From CAZGSD01 sp964528305 (GTDB taxonomy: Bacteria > Patescibacteriota > Gracilibacteria > UBA1369): DNA of 17,668 bases. The position numbers and the translations under genes were made by a program. This document shows, piece after piece, positions 6,288 through 13,609 of this stretch; the stretch's first letter is position 1; every line of letters begins with the position of its first letter. The notes below the pieces were generated by a model. That model was not told where the DNA came from, searched no databases, and worked only from the letters and a program-made list of their open reading frames with translations. The stretch is taken from NCBI GenBank assembly GCA_964528305.1, contig CAZGSD010000014.1:1-17668 (forward strand), in the 5' to 3' direction.

Positions 6288-8396
6288 CTACGCTGGCGGC
6301 AAAGTCGCCTTGTGGGACAGTTTATAGCGGCCCTGAGCGTCGATATCGATTAATTTAACTTTGATGATATCCCCTTCCTTGACTACGTCTTCTACTTTTT
6401 CGACACGACGATTGGCTAGTTCGGAAATATGGACCAGACCATCTTTGCCCGGAACCATTTCCACGAAAGCGCCAAACTCCATGATTTTCACAACCTTACC
6501 AGTGAAGACATCGCCAATCTGTGGTTCATAAGTAATGCGGCCAATCCATTCCTGCGCTAATTTGGCAGCCTCTTGATTGACGGCGGTAATCATGACTAGA
6601 CCGCTATCTTCAATATCAATTTCTACGCCGGTTTCTTTGGTGATTTTTTGAATTGTTTCACCTCCCTTACCTATAACATCGCGGATTTTATCCGGATCGA
6701 TTTGCATGGAAATAATGCGTGGCGCATTGGGAGACATTTCTTTTCGTGGCTCCGGTATGACAGCCAGCATGGCGTCGAGTATTTGTTTGCGGGCTTTTTT
6801 AGCCTGTACTAGGGCCTGGCGTAGCAGATCAATGGACAGACCTTTCACTTTGATGTCCATTTGTAGAGCTGTGATGCCCTCACTGGTACCAGCAACTTTG
6901 AAATCCATATCACCGGCGAAGTCTTCCATGCCCTGTATATCGGTGAGTATTTTATAGCCATTGGCCAAATCACCGTCATAAGTCACCAAGCCCATAGCAA
7001 TACCGGCAACTGGTTTTTTGATAGGAACACCAGCGTCCATCAAAGCCAAAGTAGAACCACAGACTGAAGCCATGGAACTGGAGCCGTTGCAGGACATGAT
7101 TTCTGATACTACCCAGACAGTATAGGGGAATTCGGCATGTGGGGGGAGCATTGGCACCAGCGCTCGCTCGGCCAGGTTGCCATGTCCGATGTCGCGACGT
7201 GATGGGCCGCGCAGAGGACGTGTCTCCCCTACTGAGAATGGAGGAAAATTATAGTGATGGAAGTAGAACTTCTCGACATCTTCATCCATGGTGTCGACAA
7301 TCAGAGCTGATCCAGGAGAGCCCAAAGTAACTACAGAGAGGGCTTGAGTTTCTCCACGTTGAAATAGTGCTGATCCATGAGTTTTGGGCAGGAGAGAGGT
7401 GCGGATATCGAGAGGACGGACCTGATCCAGGGAGCGGCCATCCAAGCGCTTTTCTTTTTCCAGAATATTTTTGCGCATGTTTTTCTCCAGCAGCAAATTG
7501 AGATCTTCTTTTAATTCATTTGCTGTGAATTTTTCTGCCTCGATGTCAGCGGCGAATTTTTCCAACAATAAATTTTCCAGATCATGGATTTTCTGTTTCA
7601 CTTCCATTTTGGTGGGCGCGCCCAGCTCGTCCAGCATGGCTGGGGTGATGCTGCTGGTGACGGCCTCTAGTGAAGCGGGGTTTTCTGGAGCAAAAGTTGG
7701 TTCTAGAGCTGGGCGCGCGTGCATAGCGGCAAATTCTTTTTGCAGAGCGCAGATTTTTTTGATTTCGCTATGGGCCATGTCCAGTGCCCGTAGCATTGTT
7801 TCGTCGTCCACTTCACGAGCTCCCGCTTCGACCATAGTGATGGCTTCGGCTGTACCGGCTACTACTAAATCCAAATCTCCAGCTAATTGCTGTTGATAGG
7901 TTGGGTTAACGATTAATTGCCCATCAACCAAACCTACGCGTACTGCTCCAACCGGCCCTTGAAAAGGCATGCCGGAAATAGAGAGAGCTGCTGAAGCAGC
8001 TATGATACCAAGTACGGCTGGATCCACTTCCAGGTCAGCAGACAGTACTGAACAAATTACCTGAACATCGTTGATCATTCCCTTGGGGAAAAGTGGGCGA
8101 ATGGGGCGATCGATCAGACGGGAATTAAGTATGGCTTTATCAGAAGGTTTTGCTTCGTTTCTTTTCATGAAACGGGAGCCTTTGATTTTACCGGCGGCAT
8201 AATATTTTTCTTCATAGTCCACAGTCAGTGGGAAGAAATCAGTGCCGGGACGAACCCCACCCATAACGCTACTGGCGAAAACGAGAGTGTCGCCCAATGA
8301 AACGGTGACTGAACCGCTGGATTGATTGGCCAGCAGACCAGTATCTATAGTCAGCTTGCGTCCGGCCAAATCCATTTGAAATGTCTTTTTTTCCAT
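6288..8396 (-). CDS. pnp: polyribonucleotide nucleotidyltransferase (PNPase)
   Basis: Phosphorolytic 3'-to-5' exoribonuclease that degrades mRNA; the family forms trimers. It has 702 aa, full length. In order: first RNase PH domain (about 10-140), an alpha-helical linker, second RNase PH domain (about 320-550) with the catalytic motif EDFAGDMDFKVAGT, KH domain with the VIGKGG loop, and C-terminal S1 domain (GDVFTGKVVKIMEFGAFVE). Asp492 and Asp498 correspond to the catalytic Asp486 and Asp492 of E. coli PNPase by the motif. RPIRPLFPKG and GETQALSVVTLG are also canonical. No SD is visible. It follows rpsO on the same strand, the conserved bacterial order, with a hairpin in the 98-nt gap that could act as an attenuator or an RNase entry site for autoregulation. 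Confidence 0.97.
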   Translation of the reverse strand: MEKKTFQMDLAGRKLTIDTGLLANQSSGSVTVSLGDTLVFASSVMGGVRPGTDFFPLTVDYEEKYYAAGKIKGSRFMKRNEAKPSDKAILNSRLIDRPIRPLFPKGMINDVQVICSVLSADLEVDPAVLGIIAASAALSISGMPFQGPVGAVRVGLVDGQLIVNPTYQQQLAGDLDLVVAGTAEAITMVEAGAREVDDETMLRALDMAHSEIKKICALQKEFAAMHARPALEPTFAPENPASLEAVTSSITPAMLDELGAPTKMEVKQKIHDLENLLLEKFAADIEAEKFTANELKEDLNLLLEKNMRKNILEKEKRLDGRSLDQVRPLDIRTSLLPKTHGSALFQRGETQALSVVTLGSPGSALIVDTMDEDVEKFYFHHYNFPPFSVGETRPLRGPSRRDIGHGNLAERALVPMLPPHAEFPYTVWVVSEIMSCNGSSSMASVCGSTLALMDAGVPIKKPVAGIAMGLVTYDGDLANGYKILTDIQGMEDFAGDMDFKVAGTSEGITALQMDIKVKGLSIDLLRQALVQAKKARKQILDAMLAVIPEPRKEMSPNAPRIISMQIDPDKIRDVIGKGGETIQKITKETGVEIDIEDSGLVMITAVNQEAAKLAQEWIGRITYEPQIGDVFTGKVVKIMEFGAFVEMVPGKDGLVHISELANRRVEKVEDVVKEGDIIKVKLIDIDAQGRYKLSHKATLPPA

Positions 8397-8430
8397 ATGT
8401 ACAGAAGTAATTTAAATTATTTTATTTATT

Positions 8431-8460
8431 AAAAAGTCCCGCTTGAAAAGCTGAGACTTT
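8431..8460 (-). terminator. attenuator-like hairpin between rpsO and pnp
   Basis: On the minus strand, AAAGTCTCAGCTT (8448-8460) pairs with AAGCGGGACTTT (8433-8444) with one G-U and one bulged A around a 3-nt loop. The last stem Us run on to give five Us (8431-8435), then an AU-rich stretch. E. coli has a comparable rpsO terminator before pnp, so partial read-through into pnp is the likely arrangement. Confidence 0.6.
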
Positions 8461-8494
8461 GAGTTTTTCCGTTGTTGAGTAGGAAGCAATTTTT

Positions 8495-8755
8495 TTATTT
8501 GAGTTCCAATTTAACAACCAATTCGTCGTATACAGCTTTGTCATTGAGTTTGAGGTAATTTAGAAGCTTTCTTCTTTTGCCGACCATCATCAAGAGACCC
8601 CGACGAGAATGATTGTCTTTGGGATGTTCTTCCAGATGGGAAGACAGCTCTTTGATGCGATTGGTCAAAATAGCGATCTGTACCTGTGGGGAACCGGTAT
8701 CTTTAGGATGGACAGCGAATCCGCTAATCACCTTTTTCTTTTCTGTTCTTTTCAT
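8495..8755 (-). CDS. rpsO: 30S ribosomal protein S15
   Basis: Primary 16S rRNA-binding protein of the small subunit platform. It has 86 aa, close to the usual 88-89. The signature HPKDTGSPQVQIAILTNRI, then HLEEHPKDNHSRRGLLMMVGKRRKLLNYL, is fully canonical. The start is fixed by the length and the usual basic beginning MKRTEKKK. No Shine-Dalgarno is seen. It is the first gene of an rpsO-pnp unit with a well-placed promoter at 8801-8829. Confidence 0.97.
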   Translation of the reverse strand: MKRTEKKKVISGFAVHPKDTGSPQVQIAILTNRIKELSSHLEEHPKDNHSRRGLLMMVGKRRKLLNYLKLNDKAVYDELVVKLELK

Positions 8756-8797
8756 TGGGCTTATGACAATAAAAAATACTGAGTAATTTATGCGTGC

Positions 8798-8803
8798 TAT
8801 AAT
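8798..8803 (+). promoter_or_regulatory. extended -10 promoter for the membrane protein gene
   Basis: TGCTATAAT (8795-8803) is a perfect extended -10 element; no -35 is seen at the usual distance. Transcription would start near 8810, leaving a leader of about 65 nt. It overlaps the opposite-strand -10 of rpsO by three bases. Confidence 0.45.
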
Positions 8804-8829
8804 TTAGCAGAGGCTGATTGTATTGGCAA
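8801..8829 (-). promoter_or_regulatory. promoter for rpsO-pnp
   Basis: On the minus strand, TTGCCA (8824-8829) and TAAATT (8801-8806) are separated by exactly 17 nt. The start would be near 8794, giving a leader of about 39 nt before the rpsO ATG. Confidence 0.5.
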
Positions 8830-8874
8830 GCTCATCTTTCTATGTTACACCTGTAGGCGACCATTTTTGCACAC

Positions 8875-9813
8875 ATGAACTATCGTGAAATAGTTGCTGA
8901 AGCCTGGCATTTTACCCAGGAAAACAGGCGTCTGGCCATCTGGTATGGAGCCGTTCCGGCCTTCTTTTCGACCGTTGTAGGAATAGGCTACATTGTCTAT
9001 CAATACTATGCTTTTTTATCTTCAAAACTTTTTCTTAATTGGGAGCGGAGCTTTTTGAGCCTGCTATTAATACATGGCTTGGATTTTCTGCAACAGCATC
9101 GTCAAGTAGTACTACCTCTAATTGTTGCAGCCATCATTATGCTACTTGGTTATTTTGTCATACCAGTGATTTGTGAAGGCGCCTTGATACAGTTGATTGC
9201 TAGGCGTAAAAATGGACAAAAAGCGCCCGGCAAAACCGGGCTGCGCTACGGACTACTGTCTTTTTTACCGCTATTTGAATACAGACTTTTGATACAGACT
9301 TTCAGTATTTTCTCGATTTTCTCAACTATGGGGATGGCCCTACGAAATCTAGGCTGGGGAATAATGAACATACTGGTGCCTATAATGATTTTTATTCTAT
9401 TGGTAGCTTTAATTGCTGCACTTTTTTTGAATTATGCTGAATATTATATAGTGATTGACGGAGAAGGCGTTTTTTCTTCTATCTCCAAAAGCTTTGGCCT
9501 GGTAGTTAAACACCTGGAAGAAACATTACTGCTAACTGTTTTAATGCTTATTATCGGTGTTCGAATAATAATTCAGCTACTTTTTGTTTTATTAATACCG
9601 ACTGTGGCTATAGGAGCTGTTTATCTTTTTGCTACAGCAAATTTACCTACTCTGGGGGTGGGCCTAGGAGCGGGTTTGGGACTGATTGGATTAATTGTTG
9701 CCGCCTACTTAAATGGCATTATCCATACTTTTGCGGTTGCGGTATGGACATTCACTTTTCTCAAACTAACGTCAGAAGTTGAAAGCCACCCCAGGGACCA
9801 GGGAGAAAAATAA
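8875..9813 (+). CDS. multi-pass integral membrane protein, function unknown
   Basis: A 312-aa hydrophobic protein with about six predicted membrane segments, roughly at residues 20-45, 78-100, 163-188, 215-245, 246-258 and 262-295. A positively charged loop (ARRKNGQKAPGKTG, 109-122) follows the second segment and is probably cytoplasmic. A shorter soluble stretch near 188-212 reads YYIVIDGEGVFSSISKSFGLV; this pattern is common in large uncharacterised membrane families in which a DG.G...AI..S segment precedes a TM pair. The glycine-rich segment GVGLGAGLGLIGLI suggests tight helix packing. No catalytic motif is visible. It has no SD and is read from an extended -10 element divergent to rpsO. 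Its last 42 bp overlap the 3' end of the convergent DUF3307 gene. Confidence 0.8.
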   Translation: MNYREIVAEAWHFTQENRRLAIWYGAVPAFFSTVVGIGYIVYQYYAFLSSKLFLNWERSFLSLLLIHGLDFLQQHRQVVLPLIVAAIIMLLGYFVIPVICEGALIQLIARRKNGQKAPGKTGLRYGLLSFLPLFEYRLLIQTFSIFSIFSTMGMALRNLGWGIMNILVPIMIFILLVALIAALFLNYAEYYIVIDGEGVFSSISKSFGLVVKHLEETLLLTVLMLIIGVRIIIQLLFVLLIPTVAIGAVYLFATANLPTLGVGLGAGLGLIGLIVAAYLNGIIHTFAVAVWTFTFLKLTSEVESHPRDQGEK

Positions 9814-10377
9814 ACCCAAATAAATCAAAGTCACAAAGAACAAACGTTTGACCATGTTTTTGTAGTGCTTTTTGTTGAAATGAATTGGCCGGCTGTGCCC
9901 GTGAGGCGGCATAAAACTGTATTCTATGGTTAAAGTGCTGAAGATAATCAGACAGTCCAGACCGACCAAAAAAGGATTGAAATAAAGTATATCCCAAAGA
10001 CTGGCAGTTGAGAGGATTAAACGTGAATCATAAGACAGAGGTGCTAGCTTGATGGCCATGTAGAAACCAGCCAGTATGACTAGAAAATGAGCCAGCTGAT
10101 CCAGCCAGTAGGCTAGACGGGGGCGGCTGTGGCGACGATCATGAATTATCTTGGCATAATCGATTAGGAAATGGCCTGCCGCAATGCCAGCGGAAAGCAG
10201 CAAAGCCGCCCCCGGATGGCCGGTGTAGAGAGAAATCAAAAGCATAGTGACAAGCAGATGCACCAGCATGTGGGCCCCGACCCCCCAAAGAGAGCGATGT
10301 TTCCAGGCAACTAGGCTTCTAGGTTGCAAGAGATAATCAGCTATCAGATGCCCTAAAATTAAATATAAAATCAGCAT
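9772..10377 (-). CDS. DUF3307 family membrane protein
   Basis: A 201-aa membrane protein with four to five hydrophobic segments. The N-terminal two-thirds show the DUF3307 pattern: GH-IADYLLQ (residues 9-18), H36 and H40 in the second helix, then H69-LIDYAK with Asp73 and Lys76, and LDQLAH (92-97). These conserved His/Asp residues inside membrane helices hint at metal or proton chemistry, but the family's function is unknown. It begins 14 nt after the stop of the cyclic-nucleotide-binding protein gene on the same strand, so the two are probably co-transcribed. No SD is visible. The C-terminal coding end overlaps the convergent membrane protein gene by 42 nt. Confidence 0.85.
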   Translation of the reverse strand: MLILYLILGHLIADYLLQPRSLVAWKHRSLWGVGAHMLVHLLVTMLLISLYTGHPGAALLLSAGIAAGHFLIDYAKIIHDRRHSRPRLAYWLDQLAHFLVILAGFYMAIKLAPLSYDSRLILSTASLWDILYFNPFLVGLDCLIIFSTLTIEYSFMPPHGHSRPIHFNKKHYKNMVKRLFFVTLIYLGLFFSLVPGVAFNF

Positions 10378-10391
10378 TTTGAATTAATTTA

Positions 10392-10859
10392 TTAGGCTTG
10401 AGCCGGCTTTTCTCCACGGGCATTCTGCTTAACGCGATCCAACAATTCACGACTGATTTTTTCAGCCACGGCGGGATTGGTGGAAATCAATTTAATGAAA
10501 TCGTCTTTTTTAATGATAAAGGCCTGGGTGGGTTCAACAGTCTGGGCAGTGGCGTTGCGGACGCTTTCTGATACCAGCGCCATTTCTCCAAAAAAGTCGT
10601 TATCCCCCAGCATGGCCAGCTGCTGATCAAAACTGGCCGTTTCACCGGCGTGATAAATTCGCACCATGCCAGATTTGATGATGTACATGCAGTCGGCCTG
10701 ATCCCCTTCTTTGAAGAGGGTGTGCCCGCCCGGATAATACTCCATCATGGCATGTCTGATGATTTCAGCATGCGCCTGCTCATCCAATGTTTCAAAAAGT
10801 GGTATGGTTTTGAGCAGATTGGCCATGATGTGCAGATCTTGTTCGTTTTGATTTGCCAT
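10392..10859 (-). CDS. stand-alone cyclic-nucleotide-binding (CNB/CAP-like) domain protein
   Basis: A 155-aa protein made almost wholly of one cNMP-binding beta-barrel. It opens LLKTIPLFETLDEQ (15-28), continues GHTLFKEGDQADCMYIIKSGMVRIY (45-69), and has a phosphate-binding cassette F90GEMALVSESVR101NATA. The Arg-Asn-Ala-Thr-Ala end and FGE beginning are those of true cyclic-nucleotide binders, so ligand binding is plausible. A C-terminal helix (about 128-147) follows, but there is no helix-turn-helix, kinase or channel domain. It may signal by protein-protein contact; the following DUF3307 membrane protein is the natural candidate partner (inference). A well-formed promoter lies at 10888-10916. 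No SD precedes the start. Confidence 0.9.
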   Translation of the reverse strand: MANQNEQDLHIMANLLKTIPLFETLDEQAHAEIIRHAMMEYYPGGHTLFKEGDQADCMYIIKSGMVRIYHAGETASFDQQLAMLGDNDFFGEMALVSESVRNATAQTVEPTQAFIIKKDDFIKLISTNPAVAEKISRELLDRVKQNARGEKPAQA

Positions 10860-10882
10860 GTTAGTTTATTTTTACAGATATC

Positions 10883-10897
10883 GTTATATTATATAAC
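10883..10897. promoter_or_regulatory. symmetric divergent -10 region between the CNB gene and leuS
   Basis: GTTATATTATATAAC is a perfect inverted repeat of 7-bp arms around one central base. It contains the minus-strand TATAAT and, on the plus strand, TATATT (10885-10890) and TATAAC (10892-10897). Any plus-strand start from these would fall at about 10897-10904, at or next to the leuS ATG at 10902, implying a leaderless or nearly leaderless leuS mRNA. Confidence 0.45.
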
Positions 10898-10916
10898 AAA
10901 AATGGCTAAATATCAA
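10888..10916 (-). promoter_or_regulatory. strong sigma70-type promoter for the CNB protein gene
   Basis: On the minus strand, TTGATA (10911-10916) and a perfect TATAAT (10888-10893) are separated by 17 nt, the best promoter in the window. The -35 lies inside the first codons of leuS. The start would be near 10881, leaving about 21 nt of leader. Confidence 0.6.
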
Positions 10917-13379
10917 GCGCGTGAAGTGGAGGCAAAATGGCAACAGCAATGGGCGGACAGCGGTATTTATCAAGTTAATACTGCCGATCATTCCAAGCCG
11001 AAGTATTATATACTGGATATGTTCCCCTATCCTTCCGGCGAGGGCCTGCATGTGGGACATCCCAAAGGCTATATAGCCACTGATGTGTTTTCCAGAATGA
11101 AAAGGATGCAAGGCTTCAATGTGCTGCATCCAATGGGATTTGATGCTTTTGGGTTGCCGGCAGAGAATTTTGCCATCAAAAACAAAGTACATCCGAGAGT
11201 TTCGACCGAGGCCAATATAGCGACATTTATACGCCAGCTGAAAATTATTGGTTTCAACTATGATTGGAGCCGCATGGTGGACACTACTGATCCAGAATAT
11301 TATCGCTGGACGCAGTGGATATTTTTGAGGCTCTTTGAAAAAGGTTTGGCCTATGAATCCTGGGAACCGATTAACTGGTGCCCGGTGGATAAAACTGGCC
11401 TGGCCAATGAAGACTTGGAAGATGGCAAATGCGAGAGATGCGGCAGCGTGGTGGAAAAAAAACCAATGAGGCAATGGGTGCTGCGCATTACCGATTATGC
11501 CGACCGGCTGCTGAAAGACCTGGATACGCTGCCGCATTGGAATGAATCGATCAAAGACATGCAGCGTAACTGGATAGGGCGCAGTGAAGGCTGTGAAGTA
11601 TTTTTTCAGATAGATGGTGGCGAGAATGTGATCAAGGTGTTCACAACTCGCGTGGATACTATTTTTGGCTGTACTTATGTGGTGCTGGCGCCAGAAAACG
11701 CCCTGGTGGAAACTCTGAAAGAAAAAATCACCAACTGGCAGGAAGTGGCCGCCTATCGGGAAGCTGTTAAAAATAAATCTGATTTGGAAAGAACTGATTT
11801 GAATAAAGATAAAACCGGAATAAAGCTAGCCGGGCTTCAGGCCATCAACCCTTTTAATGGGGAAAAAGTTGATGTCTATATAGCGGATTATGTTTTGAAT
11901 TCGTATGGGACGGGCGCGGTCATGGCTGTGCCGGCCCATGATGAAAGGGATTTTGAATTTGCCCGCAAATATAAGATAGTTGTGAAAAAAGTGGTGACCG
12001 CGCCTCCCGCTCTGGAGGAATCTGCGCAGGTGGAGGTGGAGGTGGACGGCCCTGATGTCCCCATGACAGCAGATGGCGTACTGACAGCCTCTGGAGATTT
12101 TTCCGATTTGCCAAGCGCGGAAGCTCGCCAGAAAATGGCTGAATGGCTGGAAAAATCTGGCCATGGTAGTCGAAAAATCAATTACAAATTAAAAGACTGG
12201 GTTTTTTCCAGGCAGCGCTATTGGGGTGAACCCATACCGATCATTCACTGTGACCACTGTGGACCGGTAGCCGTGCCAGAAGCGGACTTACCGGTGCGTT
12301 TACCTGATGTCAAAGAGTATGAACCAAGTGGCACCGGTGAATCCCCTCTGGCCACTATGACGGACTGGGTGAAAACCACTTGCCCCAAATGTGCCGGCCC
12401 TGGCCGACGGGAAACCAATACCATGCCACAATGGGCTGGATCCTCCTGGTATTATTTGCGCTTCATTGATGCGAAAAATCAGGCAGCTCTGGTGGATAAA
12501 AAACTGGAGGCTTATTGGTCTCCGGTGGATTTTTATGTAGGCGGAGCGGAGCATGCGACGCGCCATCTGATTTACGCCAGATTTTGGCATAAATTTTTAT
12601 TCGACATTGGCGTGGTAGCCCATCCAGAACCGTTTATCAGGCTGCAGCAGGTGGGGTTAATCATGGCTGAAGATGGTCGAAAGATGAGTAAAAGATGGGG
12701 TAATGTAATCAATCCCGATCAAGTGATAGAACAATTTGGCGCCGACAGTTTGCGCTTGTATGAAATGTTTATGGGGCCTTTTGATCAGGCTGTCAGCTGG
12801 AGCAATCAGGGACTGGTGGGCGTGCGCAGATTTTTGGATAGAGTGGTGGAAGCAGTGGATCAGGCGGGGATAAATGATAGCCAGTCTGAACAGGCGGATT
12901 TGGAAAAAGCCCAGGTGCTACTGCACAAAACTATTAAAAAAGTTGGTGAAGATATTGAGGCTTTTAGATTCAACACCGCCATCTCGCAATTGATGATTTT
13001 TGTTAATAGCATGAGTGATTGGCAATTAGGGAGAGAAGGTTTAGCTTTTTGGAAAAATTTTGTTTTGTTATTAGCCCCCTTTGCTCCACATCTGGCTGAA
13101 GAACTTTGGGAAAAACTGGGCGGGCAAGGTAGTGTGATAGAAGCTGCCTGGCCGGCTTTTGAAGAGAAATTTTTAGTGGAAAGCACTTGCCGCATCGCCG
13201 TGCAGGTCAATGGTAAATTACGTGGAGAAATTGAAATAGCTCTGGACACTGCTGAAGCTGAGGTTATTGATTTGGCGAAAAAAGAAGAACGTGTCGCTAA
13301 ATATCTGGCTGAGGGCCAAGTGGTGAAGCAGATTTATATCAAAGGAAAACTGGTTAGTTTTGTGGTGAAGGCCTCCTAG
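10902..13379 (+). CDS. leuS: leucyl-tRNA synthetase
   Basis: Charges tRNA-Leu with leucine and edits mischarged products. It has 825 aa from the ATG at 10902, chosen because AKYQAREVEAKWQQQW is the canonical start; an in-frame upstream extension would cross the divergent CNB gene. The class I HIGH motif is HVGH (50-53) in YPSGEGLHVGHPKGY; the second signature is KMSKR (594-598) followed by WGNVINPD. The CP1 editing domain shows FTTRVDTIFGCTY and GTGAVMAVPAHDERDFEFA. A zinc-like segment has CPVD with CERC (WCPVDKTGLANEDLEDGKCERC). The C-terminal anticodon-binding and tail domains end in KQIYIKGKLVSFVVK. No SD is visible. A long hairpin begins 24 nt after the stop. Confidence 0.97.
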   Translation: MAKYQAREVEAKWQQQWADSGIYQVNTADHSKPKYYILDMFPYPSGEGLHVGHPKGYIATDVFSRMKRMQGFNVLHPMGFDAFGLPAENFAIKNKVHPRVSTEANIATFIRQLKIIGFNYDWSRMVDTTDPEYYRWTQWIFLRLFEKGLAYESWEPINWCPVDKTGLANEDLEDGKCERCGSVVEKKPMRQWVLRITDYADRLLKDLDTLPHWNESIKDMQRNWIGRSEGCEVFFQIDGGENVIKVFTTRVDTIFGCTYVVLAPENALVETLKEKITNWQEVAAYREAVKNKSDLERTDLNKDKTGIKLAGLQAINPFNGEKVDVYIADYVLNSYGTGAVMAVPAHDERDFEFARKYKIVVKKVVTAPPALEESAQVEVEVDGPDVPMTADGVLTASGDFSDLPSAEARQKMAEWLEKSGHGSRKINYKLKDWVFSRQRYWGEPIPIIHCDHCGPVAVPEADLPVRLPDVKEYEPSGTGESPLATMTDWVKTTCPKCAGPGRRETNTMPQWAGSSWYYLRFIDAKNQAALVDKKLEAYWSPVDFYVGGAEHATRHLIYARFWHKFLFDIGVVAHPEPFIRLQQVGLIMAEDGRKMSKRWGNVINPDQVIEQFGADSLRLYEMFMGPFDQAVSWSNQGLVGVRRFLDRVVEAVDQAGINDSQSEQADLEKAQVLLHKTIKKVGEDIEAFRFNTAISQLMIFVNSMSDWQLGREGLAFWKNFVLLLAPFAPHLAEELWEKLGGQGSVIEAAWPAFEEKFLVESTCRIAVQVNGKLRGEIEIALDTAEAEVIDLAKKEERVAKYLAEGQVVKQIYIKGKLVSFVVKAS

Positions 13380-13403
13380 GAAAAAGGTTTGGTGGAAAAC
13401 TCC

Positions 13404-13484
13404 AAAAACCAGAAAGGGAACATACCTCGCCTCCGAAGGGCCCCTACCCCAAAGTCGGCGAGGTATGTTCCCTTTCTGGTTTTT
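13404..13484 (+). terminator. long hairpin, copy B of the dispersed invariant-loop element, after leuS
   Basis: The arms 13404-13431 and 13457-13484 are perfectly complementary over 28 bp around a 25-nt loop (13432-13456) identical to that of the copy at 3828-3902. Six Ts (13480-13485) lie at the 3' edge, five of them in the stem paired with five As, so it can act as an intrinsic leuS terminator. Relative to copy A the stem has a G-C to C-G swap next to the loop and other paired changes. Confidence 0.88.
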
Positions 13485-13550
13485 TACCTGGTCACGAAAA
13501 TGTTTTGCAAGTACGGCTTTAAAAAACAATTTTTAGTGTTTGGGGGATTG

Positions 13551-13559
13551 TGATAGAAT
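13551..13559 (+). promoter_or_regulatory. candidate extended -10 promoter for the pilin cluster
   Basis: TGATAGAAT (13551-13559) fits an extended -10 element. Only a poor -35 (TTTTAG, 13531-13536) lies 17 nt upstream. Transcription would start near 13566, giving a leader of about 44 nt before the GTG start. It follows directly after the leuS terminator hairpin. Confidence 0.4.
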
Positions 13560-13609
13560 TTTATCGCTCTAGAAAAGTTTAATTTGTTAAAAAGCAATTT
13601 GACCTAACT

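Noticed and set aside
7471..7896. A 141-codon plus-strand ORF antisense to pnp
   Set aside because: It is a serine/alanine-rich shadow of the pnp reading frame with no SD or promoter.
10650..10901. In-frame 84-codon extension upstream of leuS
   Set aside because: It is antisense to the well-supported CNB gene and LeuRS proteins begin at the later Met.
11826..12181. Long minus-strand ORFs antisense to leuS
   Set aside because: They are shadows of conserved leuS coding sequence, rich in unusual residue runs and with no family features.
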